Assembly: GCF_011758805.1 (NCBI RefSeq)
Contig: NZ_JAANOW010000001.1
Span: forward strand, 868,001 to 932,000
From: Mycolicibacterium fluoranthenivorans
GTDB taxonomy: Bacteria > Actinomycetota > Actinomycetes > Mycobacteriales > Mycobacteriaceae
Direction: 5' to 3'
DNA: 64,000 nt
Shown here piece by piece: positions 16,712 to 23,640 of this stretch (position 1 is the stretch's first letter; each line of letters starts with the position of its first letter). The notes below the pieces were generated by a model. That model ran no database searches, had not been told where the DNA came from, and saw only the letters and a list, made by a program, of their open reading frames with translations. Position numbers and translations under genes: made by a program.

Positions 16712-17407
16712 GTGATCGTGAGCGATGACAATGGCGGCGCTATCGGGGGGTGGCGAATCGTGGGCAGGGGCCGTCCGTCGGTGCGCTGGCTGAGCCGCGT
16801 GACGACGGCGTTGGCGGTGCTCGCGATTCTGATGGCGGCAGTGATCGTCACCCGTCACGACAGCGAGCTGGCGGGGGTGGCGGCGTTGCCCGATGCCACG
16901 GCCGATCCGACGGGTCCGACGGGTGGACCCGGCGGTGACGGCGGGTTCAACGGTGGCCAATTCCAGCCGCCCGGAATGCCGGGGCCGCCTGGCGGCTACA
17001 ACGGCGGATACAACGGTGGCTCGTATCCAGCACCCGGCCAATCCGATTACGGCGTCGATATCAACTCACCGGCGGCCCAACCTCCCGAGTACAGCCAGGC
17101 GCCGCAATACCCGCAGCAGTCCTATCCGCAACAGCAGCAGCCTGCGCACGGCACCCAGCCACCGGATTACGACCAACCGATCCGTCCGGCGCCGCCGCAG
17201 TCAGCCAGTCCGCCGGTCAGTCAACAGCCCCAGATTCAGCAACCCAGCACTGTGATTCAGCCGACCCCGCACCCGACGACGACGGTGCCTACCTCCGTGC
17301 CCACCTCCACGCCGCCGGTGCAGCCGACCGTGCCCCAGCAACCTCCGCCGAAGGGGAGCGTCACGCAGCCCGCTCAGGTCGTCAAACCACCGTGCCTGGC
17401 ACCATGA
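16712..17407 (+). CDS. Proline/glutamine-rich membrane-anchored protein, first gene of the island
   Basis: 231 residues from GTG 16712 (GTG 16718 is an in-frame alternative; neither has a strong SD). A short cytoplasmic N-terminus is followed by one transmembrane helix or signal anchor (about 29-47, TTALAVLAILMAAVIV). The rest is a long extracellular low-complexity region rich in Pro, Gln, Gly and Tyr, with NGGYNGGSYPAPGQ-like motifs, ending in a single Cys (KPPCLAP). No catalytic domain is visible. Its stop overlaps the next start (ATGA), so it heads the operon that contains the SDP toxin genes. A cell-wall-spanning spacer or scaffold is possible; function unknown. Confidence 0.7.
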   Translation: MIVSDDNGGAIGGWRIVGRGRPSVRWLSRVTTALAVLAILMAAVIVTRHDSELAGVAALPDATADPTGPTGGPGGDGGFNGGQFQPPGMPGPPGGYNGGYNGGSYPAPGQSDYGVDINSPAAQPPEYSQAPQYPQQSYPQQQQPAHGTQPPDYDQPIRPAPPQSASPPVSQQPQIQQPSTVIQPTPHPTTTVPTSVPTSTPPVQPTVPQQPPPKGSVTQPAQVVKPPCLAP

Positions 17408-17952
17408 GTCGCACCGACCGCGCACCGCGTTGGCTTGTCCTGCTGGTCGTGCTCACAGTTCTCGCGCTCGGGTGTGCCGTGCTGGGCACCCGTGGCCCCG
17501 CAGTCGCCGTGTACGCCAGCGCCGACTTCACCCATCTCCCTGCTGCCACGGATGGGTGCGCCTCCATCCATCAGGTCGGTGACTCGAAGGAACTGGTCGA
17601 ACAAGCCTGTGGTTCATCGGCAAGCACGTTCCGGGTGATCGGCAGGGTCGGCGAGTCGTCGCAGTGTGTCGGTGACGCCGACTTGATCTACACCTGGTCG
17701 TCGCAGATGCTCTCCGGGGCAGTGTGTCTTGACTACGACTGGACACCCGGCCAGTGCATGCTCATCACGCCCGATACCGCGGCGAAATCCGATTGTGCAG
17801 ATAGTGCATCCGTTCGACCGGACGGGGCGATCATCGGAGCTGTTGACGTGTCGTATTGCCGTAGCGGTGGCATTCCGCATCCGGTAAGGCATTTCGCCAT
17901 CTGCACCATTCCGGGCAATGAGCCCGCCGACAGGAGAACGAATGGTTCCTGA
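17404..17952 (+). CDS. LppU-like cysteine-rich exported protein
   Basis: 182 residues from ATG 17404, overlapping the previous stop (ATGA). An N-terminal hydrophobic helix (WLVLLVVLTVLALGCAVLG) contains a Cys after Leu-Gly but is not a clean lipobox. The exported part carries about eight further Cys in the pattern GCASIHQVG...ACGSSASTFRVIGRV...QCVGDADLIYTW...VCLDYDWTPGQCMLI, which resembles the LppU family of mycobacterial exported proteins. The end is a basic-polar tail. Its position directly before the SdpI gene suggests that it belongs to the system, perhaps as an envelope chaperone or second protective factor. That is inference. Confidence 0.65.
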   Translation: MSRTDRAPRWLVLLVVLTVLALGCAVLGTRGPAVAVYASADFTHLPAATDGCASIHQVGDSKELVEQACGSSASTFRVIGRVGESSQCVGDADLIYTWSSQMLSGAVCLDYDWTPGQCMLITPDTAAKSDCADSASVRPDGAIIGAVDVSYCRSGGIPHPVRHFAICTIPGNEPADRRTNGS

Positions 17953-18331
17953 ACACTCCGCGATGTTGATCGTCGCGGTCGTCCTCGTGATCACGCACCT
18001 CGGCCTGGCGGTGCTGATGGCCACCGTCACGGCACGGGCCGCCGCCGGTCGGCTGCCCCGCAATCAGTGGGTGGGAATTCGTACCCCGGCCACGATGCGT
18101 GGCGAGGCAGCATGGATCGCCGGACATCGGGCCGCGCGGCGGCTGACACCGCTGTACGTGCTGAACTCCGCTGCGGCATCTGCGGTTCTGGTGCTCGGTG
18201 TCCTGCGCGGATGGTCGGTCGGCCATGAAATCCTGGTCGGAATCCTGGCATTCGTGACCTTCACGGTCATCAGCGTGTACGCCGTCATCATTGCTGGGCG
18301 TGCCGCGAGATCCACCGGCGATGACCAATGA
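17942..18331 (+). CDS. sdpI: SdpI family immunity protein
   Basis: 129 residues from ATG 17942, chosen for its AGGAGA 4 bases upstream; it overlaps the previous gene by 11 bases. Three hydrophobic helices (about 5-30, 64-86, 94-118) surround the SdpI signature LPRNQWVGIRTPATMRGEAAW (RNxxxGIRTPxT...W), here at about residues 40-62. In Bacillus, SdpI is the membrane immunity protein that protects the producer against the SDP peptide and also signals to the repressor SdpR; no SdpR is encoded here. It lies directly upstream of, and overlaps (ATGA), the SdpC-like toxin gene, as expected for a self-protecting operon. Confidence 0.88.
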   Translation: MVPEHSAMLIVAVVLVITHLGLAVLMATVTARAAAGRLPRNQWVGIRTPATMRGEAAWIAGHRAARRLTPLYVLNSAAASAVLVLGVLRGWSVGHEILVGILAFVTFTVISVYAVIIAGRAARSTGDDQ

Positions 18332-19020
18332 GGATCCGCATTCTGAGCATTCTGGTGGTGAGCGCGGTACTCAGTTATGCCGCGACGCATGGTGACCACG
18401 CTGGACCCGAGCCGGCCAACCCGACGGCACACCGTTCTTATACCGCCGCGGATGTCATCGAGTATCTCGCATTCGCCACCGGACCCGTGGTCGGAGACCA
18501 TCCCGGCCTGAACGGCACGGGTACCACACTGACCGCCGCACCCGCGCACACCGCCGCTGAGCGAATCGCCGGGTGCATCGACAGCATCGACGGCGCGGCA
18601 GGACCCGCCCTGATCGATGCGTTCGACACCGCTGATCCGGTTCGGCTCGACAGCGCTTTGCGCCGCTTCGACGTCGCCGCGAACCGCTGGCTCACCACCC
18701 CTCCCGCGCAGGGCGCGCCCTGCCCGACGCCGCCCGCGCCACCCACCACGCCCCCAACCGACTCCGGATCTGCGTGGTTCAAGGTCACCGGATTGGTGGC
18801 CGCATGGCACGTGGCGGCGCTGGCAAATACCGCGGCGGCGGTGGTGACGGTCACCGCCGCCTTGGCGATCAACGTCGCCGGCCTGGTGGCGGTCGCAGCG
18901 ATCGTCGCCGCCACCGTGATTCTGGTGCCGGTCTTCATTACCTACCAATTCGAATCCCAGCCCACCGATCTGGATCGCCAGAACGCCATCGCGAAAATCG
19001 CATCAGCACTTCGCTCATGA
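18328..19020 (+). CDS. sdpC: SdpC family toxin precursor
   Basis: 230 residues with the SdpC architecture. A signal peptide (1 to about 20) is followed by an N-terminal motif HRSYTAADVIEYLAFATGP (35-53) that parallels the HTFSGEDYFRGLLFGQG segment of B. subtilis SdpC as I remember it. A helical middle with LIDAFDTADPVRLDSALRRF comes next, then a proline-rich linker (133-145), a long hydrophobic hairpin (about 150-206) rich in Ala and Val, and a DLDRQNAIAKIASALRS tail. In Bacillus the hydrophobic hairpin is cut out as the 42-residue SDP peptide, which collapses the proton-motive force of sibling cells. The Cys pair of Bacillus SDP is absent from the hairpin; only Cys83 and Cys132 lie outside it. 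Start and stop overlap the flanking genes. Confidence 0.85.
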   Translation: MRIRILSILVVSAVLSYAATHGDHAGPEPANPTAHRSYTAADVIEYLAFATGPVVGDHPGLNGTGTTLTAAPAHTAAERIAGCIDSIDGAAGPALIDAFDTADPVRLDSALRRFDVAANRWLTTPPAQGAPCPTPPAPPTTPPTDSGSAWFKVTGLVAAWHVAALANTAAAVVTVTAALAINVAGLVAVAAIVAATVILVPVFITYQFESQPTDLDRQNAIAKIASALRS

Positions 19021-19655
19021 ACCTTGGTGTGCGATTGCGGCAACGGTGGCCGGCGCTGCGACGTCGCCGCACCATGCGGCAGACCACCGTCGTCGGCGTC
19101 GTGTACGCACTCGTACTGGCCGGCGGATGGCTGGCGAGCCTGGCCGCCACCATGCCGTCGAACATCGTCTGGAACCGCAATCAGATCCCCGCAATTCGTG
19201 CCGCAGTCAACGCCGTCGCTTCACAGAACTTCGCCTTCTTCACCCGCTCACCCGAAACCGACCAGATCGACGCGTATCGCCTTCAGAGCGACGGTCACCT
19301 CGGCGTCAGCTTCCTGCTGACACCACAAGGTAAGCCGGGCAATCTGTTCGGGCTCTCCCGGTCCCAGCGCGCGCAGGGCCCGGAATTGGCCAGCCTGGCC
19401 AAGCGCGTTTGGGCTGACGGATGGATCAACTGTGAGCACTTGGACCGGTGGCGCTGCATCGAGGCAGCACAGCGCACACCACCGCAAGCTCTGGGCAATG
19501 ACAGTTCGGTGCCCACCGTGTGTGGCGATGCTGCGATCACCGTCGAGGACACGGTGAAGTGGTCCTACCGCCATCTCACCGACGAGGTCCACACGATCAA
19601 GAAGCTCGCGGTGGTTCACGTCGACTGCGGCGATCATACGGGGTCCGCGTCGTGA
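19017..19655 (+). CDS. sdpA: SdpA family protein (SDP toxin maturation)
   Basis: 212 residues from ATG 19017, overlapping the toxin stop (ATGA). One N-terminal transmembrane helix (about 20-42) anchors a domain with NFAFFTRSPETDQIDAYRL (the QGWxFFTxNPRE-like SdpA segment) and NLFGLSRSQRAQGPEL, a second conserved SdpA block. Several Cys (INCEHLDRWRC, VCGD, VDCGD) follow. In Bacillus, SdpA acts with SdpB to convert pro-SdpC into active peptide, by an unknown mechanism. The presence of A, B and C together argues for a functional maturation route rather than an orphan toxin. Confidence 0.85.
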   Translation: MNLGVRLRQRWPALRRRRTMRQTTVVGVVYALVLAGGWLASLAATMPSNIVWNRNQIPAIRAAVNAVASQNFAFFTRSPETDQIDAYRLQSDGHLGVSFLLTPQGKPGNLFGLSRSQRAQGPELASLAKRVWADGWINCEHLDRWRCIEAAQRTPPQALGNDSSVPTVCGDAAITVEDTVKWSYRHLTDEVHTIKKLAVVHVDCGDHTGSAS

Positions 19656-20587
19656 ACCCGGCGGTCCGGGCAACTGTCGCCCGTGCGCTCAGATTCGACT
19701 ACCGCACAACATGGTTCGCGGCAGGTCGCAGTGCGCTGGCGCTGGCCACCGCCTCCGAATTGCTCTTCACCGACGCCGGTGCCCTGTTCACACCTGTGGG
19801 CGGCGTCCCGGGACCTTTCTGCACGGCCCAGCCCGCGGTATCGATCTTCTGTCTCGGGGATCCCAGTGGACTCGTCGAATTGCGGTGGTGGCTGACCATC
19901 GGCGGTTTGTTGCTCGTCGCCACCGGCTACCGGCCCAGGTATCTCAGCCTTCTGCATCTATGGCTGACCTTTTCGGTCGCCACCTCGGTCACCCTGCCCG
20001 ATGGGGGTGATTCGATCGCGCTCATCGCGACGATACTCATCACCCCGATGTGCTTGGCCGACGAACGTCGATGGCAATGGGCCCGGCCGCGTCGTCACAT
20101 GGACCGCAACGGACGCCTCGTCGCCTATCTGAGCTTCTGGGCCTTGCGCTTACAGATCGCGTACCTCTACGCGGACAGTGCGATCGCCAAGATCGGCGTC
20201 ACGGACTGGCAGAACGGATCTGCGTTCTACTACTTCGTTCGTGACAAGATGTTCGGTGCCGCAGGCCCACTCGCCCCGATCTGGATGTGGTTGTCCGACA
20301 GCAGCGTCACCACATTGACCATCACCTGGGGCGCGATTGTCATCGAACTGGCGATCGCGGTGTGCATGGTCCTCGATGCGCGCTGGCGGATCATCGCGTT
20401 CTGGCTGGGTCTCGGTCTGCACGCCTTGATCTTCCTGAGCATGGGACTGTTCAGCTTCTCGCTGGTGATGGTGGCCGTGGGGTCACTGATCGGTACGCCG
20501 AACGGGATTGCGCACCCACGCAATCCAGATCGATTGATTCCCCTCCGATATGCAGGCCGCCTCAACGAGAAGAAAGTCCCGCGATGA
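19652..20587 (+). CDS. sdpB: SdpB/HTTM-type integral membrane protein (SDP toxin maturation)
   Basis: 311 residues from GTG 19652, overlapping the sdpA stop (GTGA). About eight hydrophobic helices are visible. The HTTM-domain region includes RLQIAYLYADSAIAKIG, followed by W-NGSAFYYFVRD, the segment shared by SdpB proteins and vitamin-K-dependent gamma-carboxylase relatives. A C-terminal hydrophilic tail ends in NEKKVPR. In Bacillus, SdpB is required, with SdpA, for producing active SDP. The order here is I-C-A-B, different from sdpABC of Bacillus, but the set of partners is complete. Confidence 0.85.
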   Translation: MNPAVRATVARALRFDYRTTWFAAGRSALALATASELLFTDAGALFTPVGGVPGPFCTAQPAVSIFCLGDPSGLVELRWWLTIGGLLLVATGYRPRYLSLLHLWLTFSVATSVTLPDGGDSIALIATILITPMCLADERRWQWARPRRHMDRNGRLVAYLSFWALRLQIAYLYADSAIAKIGVTDWQNGSAFYYFVRDKMFGAAGPLAPIWMWLSDSSVTTLTITWGAIVIELAIAVCMVLDARWRIIAFWLGLGLHALIFLSMGLFSFSLVMVAVGSLIGTPNGIAHPRNPDRLIPLRYAGRLNEKKVPR

Positions 20588-20997
20588 GCATCGTTCAATC
20601 GTCAAACACGTCTTCCAACAAGGGGCTTCGGTTCTACGCGATGGTCAACTGTGTACTTCTGATCGCCATGGCGGCCTCCTTGTGGTATCTCGCCGGGCGT
20701 GCTGATCAGCACAGCATTCCGCCTAACACCACCGTCGGGTTCCGGTCAGAGCACACGCTGGTGTCTGCCGCGGGCTGGTATGCCGCGCAACGCGCGGGGT
20801 TCCACTTCGCGGCCATCGCGGTGTCGATCATCGTGGCCCTCGAGATCGTGGTGGTCTATCTGCGCCGCACCTCGCCGATGTGGCTGTTGATCGTGCCGAC
20901 GGTGGGCTGGCTCGCGCTCGTCGGCGCCGTTGTGGTCGCCGCAGGTCACGCCGATGCCGCCGCACTGAGCGTGATCCCTGGCGCTGACCTCAGGTAG
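20584..20997 (+). CDS. Second SdpI-like membrane protein
   Basis: 137 residues from ATG 20584, overlapping the sdpB stop (ATGA). Three transmembrane helices are visible (about 17-39, 76-98, 103-125). Between the first two, residues about 46-71 read SIPPNTTVGFRSEHTLVSAAGW. This matches the SdpI signature of the gene at 17942 position by position (PxNxxVG[IF]R[TS]xxT...[AG]W...R). It is thus a second, divergent immunity-type protein in the same operon, encoded after the maturation genes. Its stop codon lies on the border of the right direct repeat. It may broaden protection or sense the toxin; this is inferred. Confidence 0.72.
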   Translation: MSIVQSSNTSSNKGLRFYAMVNCVLLIAMAASLWYLAGRADQHSIPPNTTVGFRSEHTLVSAAGWYAAQRAGFHFAAIAVSIIVALEIVVVYLRRTSPMWLLIVPTVGWLALVGAVVVAAGHADAAALSVIPGADLR

Positions 20998-21120
20998 GGC
21001 TTTTTCGTGTGGAGCCGATGACGGGAATCGAACCCGCGTATTCAGCTTGGGAAGCTGATGTTCTGCCATTGAACTACATCGGCGTACCGGCGAGGCCGGT
21101 GATCAGGAAGATTAGCACCG
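20996..21120. repeat. Right direct repeat containing tRNA-Gly copy 2
   Basis: Right copy of the island-bracketing direct repeat (see 16533-16659). It starts within the last stop codon of the toxin operon and retains only the right arm of the strong terminator found at the left copy. Confidence 0.9.
21010..21083 (-). tRNA. tRNA-Gly (anticodon CCC), copy 2
   Basis: Same tRNA as at 16547, with encoded CCA at 21010-21012. It differs by one base, giving a G49-U65 pair at the base of the T-stem instead of the C-U mismatch of copy 1. It is next to dcd, the position where tRNA-Gly is usually found in mycobacteria, so this copy is probably the one in the ancestral context. Confidence 0.93.
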
Positions 21121-21228
21121 CGTCCCTCGGGCACCCCAACCGACGTCCGTCATCAGATGATGACAACTTTCACGAGACAGTCCCCGGGCAGCGCGTCGCG
21201 AACACCGCGGTCTGGTTAGGCTCGTCCC

Positions 21229-21798
21229 GTGCTGCTCTCCGATCGTGATATCCGGGCCGAGATCTCCGCCGGGCGTCTGGCAATCGACCCGTTCGACGAC
21301 TCCTTGATCCAGCCGTCCAGCGTCGATGTCCGCCTCGACAACCTGTTCCGGGTGTTCAACAACACCCGCTACACCCATATCGACCCCGCGCAGCGCCAGG
21401 ACGATCTGACCTCCCTGGTCGAACCCAAGGAGGGCGAGCCGTTCGTGCTGCACCCCGGCGAGTTCGTGCTCGGGGCGACGCTGGAACGCTGCAGCCTGCC
21501 CGACGATCTGGCGGGGCGGCTGGAGGGCAAATCGTCACTCGGCCGGCTGGGCTTGCTGACACACTCGACCGCGGGTTTCATCGACCCCGGCTTCACCGGC
21601 CACATCACGCTGGAGCTGTCGAATGTGGCGAACCTTCCGATCACCTTGTGGCCCGGCATGAAGATCGGCCAGCTGTGCCTGCTGCGGCTGACCAGTCCCG
21701 CGGAGCACCCCTACGGCAGCGCCGCGGCGGGTTCCAAATATCAAGGCCAGCGCGGCCCCACACCCTCGCGTTCCTACCAGAACTTCATCAAGCCATAG
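21229..21798 (+). CDS. dcd: dCTP deaminase (dUMP-forming type)
   Basis: 189 residues, GTG start. The family blocks are complete: [38 protein letters not shown], the catalytic region [32 protein letters not shown], and the C-terminal [20 protein letters not shown] that closes on the nucleotide. It deaminates dCTP to dUTP; actinobacterial relatives also hydrolyse it to dUMP for dTMP synthesis. It is monocistronic, downstream of tRNA-Gly copy 2 and upstream of a membrane protein gene. Confidence 0.96.
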   Translation: MLLSDRDIRAEISAGRLAIDPFDDSLIQPSSVDVRLDNLFRVFNNTRYTHIDPAQRQDDLTSLVEPKEGEPFVLHPGEFVLGATLERCSLPDDLAGRLEGKSSLGRLGLLTHSTAGFIDPGFTGHITLELSNVANLPITLWPGMKIGQLCLLRLTSPAEHPYGSAAAGSKYQGQRGPTPSRSYQNFIKP

Positions 21799-22010
21799 CT
21801 CCTGCACAGGCTGTGCTGGCATGGTGTGCATCGGAGACGGCCGAGCCTTCTGACCGACACCCGAGTAGGGTCGGTTAAGTGGTCTAGCTAACGCCGTCGG
21901 TGGGTAACGACGCCGCTGTCGAGGGCGATGAACTATCTAGTCGGCGCTTTGTGCCGCAGGGGGCGGGCTCGGCGACCTGGATAGTGCGGCAAACACTTTG
22001 GAGGGGTTAA

Positions 22011-23621
22011 GTGGACATCGTATTAGGTGTGTCATTGACACCTACGACGGTGCGAATGGTGCTGGTTGAGGGGGCGAAGGCCGACGGAGCCACCGTCGAT
22101 CACGATGTCTTCCCAGTGTCGCCGTCGAATGACCCGGCAACTCCGAGCGCGGCCGATCAAGTGGTCGCAGCGGTGCTCGGAACGCAGGAGAGCGCGCAAG
22201 CCGGTGGGCATCATCTGGCCCACATCGGTGTCACCTGGACCGACCACACCGAAGCCGCGACACTGCGCGACGCACTCGCTGCGCACGGCATCGCCGACGT
22301 CATGCTGGTCTCCGAATTACACGCCGCCAGCGCGCTGGCCCAGGCGGCCGGCGCCGCGGTGGGTTACCACTCGACCGCGCTGCTGTTCCTGGACCGCGAC
22401 ACCGCCACCCTGTCGGTCGTCAACGGCGACGACGGATCCGTGGTCAAGGTGCTCAGCCGCGGCCTGCACAGCACCGACGCCATGGCCGTACTGGCCGATA
22501 TGGCCGCCGCCGTCGCCGGCCGGGAATCCGCACCGCAAGGCATGTTCGTCGTCGGCTCCGGCGTCGACGTGTCCTCGGTGAAGGAGCACCTGGAGCACCT
22601 GGTCGACATCCCGGTCAGCGCACCGGAGGAATCCGAGCTGGCGCTCGCCCGCGGCGCCGCACTGGCCGCCGCCAACGCCCCCACCTTCGAGGCGTCCACC
22701 GTCGGCCTGGCGTACTCACAGGATCCCGACGGCCCCACCGCCGGCTCGGCATTCGCCCTGGCTTCCGCCGACACCCAACTGGCGATGTCGTCGGCAGCGG
22801 CACCGCTGTTCACCGGCGACGTCGACGCAGCGTTCGCCGAAACACCCGCACCGGTGGAGGAGGACCGCAAGCCGTTCCTCCTGGTCGGCAGCGCGTTGAC
22901 GTCGATCTTCGTCGTCGGTGTGGTGGCGCTTGCCGTGTCCTTGGCCGTGAGCATCCGGCCCACCGCCGATCAGCGCCCCTCGCCGGCGCAGAACGCCGTC
23001 GCGCCCAGCGCACAGCCGGCCGCGCCCGCACCGGTGCCCGAGGCCGCGCCCGTACAGCCGGCGGCACCGCCACCTCCGGCGGAGACCATCAAGGCCCCGA
23101 TCCCGGTGGTGCAGGAAGCCCCGCAACCACGCAAGGTCTACGTCGAGCAGGCGCCCGCTCCGGCGGCGCCAGCCCCCGAACCCGCCGCTGTCCCACCGGC
23201 ACCGGCACCCGCGGCACCGGTGCCTGACCCGGTCCCGGTCTACGTCCCCCCGCCGGCACCGGCGCCGGTTTTCCAGTGGCCGCACCCGGTGTTCCGCGCC
23301 CCATGGGATCCGCCCAAACAGCAGTACCCCGACAACGACTACCCGGATCAATACCCGGGCGGGGCGAACGGTGGCTATCCCGGCCAGTACCCCGGAAGCT
23401 CCAACGGCGGCTACCCGGGTCAGTACCCCGGAAGCTCCAACGGCGGCTACCCGGGTCAGTACCCCGGAAGCTCCAACGGCGGGTACCCCGGCTCGGGCAA
23501 CCAGGGCGGCTACGGCAATGGGAACGCCAACGGCAATGGCAACGGCAGTGGCCGGGGCGATCACGGCGACGGGCCGAAGAAGAGCGGCCCCTGCTTCCTG
23601 ATCTTCTGCGCGCCCCGCTGA
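22011..23621 (+). CDS. Membrane-anchored actin/Hsp70-fold protein with proline-rich tail
   Basis: 536 residues from GTG 22011 with a strong SD (GGAGGGG). The N-terminal 280 residues begin DIVLGVSLTPTTVRMVLVEGAKADGATVD and contain ALLFLDRDTATLSVVNGDDGSV and FVVGSGVDVSSVKEHL. They resemble an ATPase-fold domain without clear nucleotide-binding residues. One transmembrane helix (about 290-312) separates it from an extracellular Pro/Ala-rich segment, then three exact or near-exact 12-residue repeats (GGYPGQYPGSSN), a Gly/Asn tail and a C-terminal SGPCFLIFCAPR with two Cys. The family is mycobacterium-specific and of unknown function; a cell-envelope sensor or scaffold is plausible. Confidence 0.7.
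   Translation: MDIVLGVSLTPTTVRMVLVEGAKADGATVDHDVFPVSPSNDPATPSAADQVVAAVLGTQESAQAGGHHLAHIGVTWTDHTEAATLRDALAAHGIADVMLVSELHAASALAQAAGAAVGYHSTALLFLDRDTATLSVVNGDDGSVVKVLSRGLHSTDAMAVLADMAAAVAGRESAPQGMFVVGSGVDVSSVKEHLEHLVDIPVSAPEESELALARGAALAAANAPTFEASTVGLAYSQDPDGPTAGSAFALASADTQLAMSSAAAPLFTGDVDAAFAETPAPVEEDRKPFLLVGSALTSIFVVGVVALAVSLAVSIRPTADQRPSPAQNAVAPSAQPAAPAPVPEAAPVQPAAPPPPAETIKAPIPVVQEAPQPRKVYVEQAPAPAAPAPEPAAVPPAPAPAAPVPDPVPVYVPPPAPAPVFQWPHPVFRAPWDPPKQQYPDNDYPDQYPGGANGGYPGQYPGSSNGGYPGQYPGSSNGGYPGQYPGSSNGGYPGSGNQGGYGNGNANGNGNGSGRGDHGDGPKKSGPCFLIFCAPR
23373..23480 (+). repeat. Three tandem 36-bp coding repeats
   Basis: Copies at 23373-23408, 23409-23444 and 23445-23480 each encode the 12-residue GGYPGQYPGSSN unit, with a degenerate copy before and a partial one after. 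Near-identity at DNA level suggests recent expansion. Confidence 0.95.
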
Positions 23622-23640
23622 CAGCCGTAAGCTCGCACCC

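Larger units (their letters stand above)
16533..21120. mobile_element. tRNA-Gly-flanked island carrying an SDP toxin operon
   Basis: About 126 bp at 16533-16659, comprising half a terminator, the complete tRNA-Gly and its upstream flank, recurs as a direct repeat at 20996-21120. The two copies differ in only a few bases. Between the repeats lie seven overlapping plus-strand genes, and the last stop codon (20995-20997) sits on the edge of the right repeat. No integrase, transposase or relaxase is present. The arrangement looks like insertion of a DNA segment by recombination in or around the tRNA gene, and the repeats could allow excision. Confidence 0.7.

Noticed and set aside
16660..20995. 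Integrase, transposase or phage genes inside the tRNA-flanked island
   Set aside because: All seven genes have other clear features; none shows recombinase motifs.
23373..23480. Evenly spaced repeats resembling a CRISPR array
   Set aside because: Units are directly adjacent without spacers, in frame within a coding sequence, and encode a repeated peptide.
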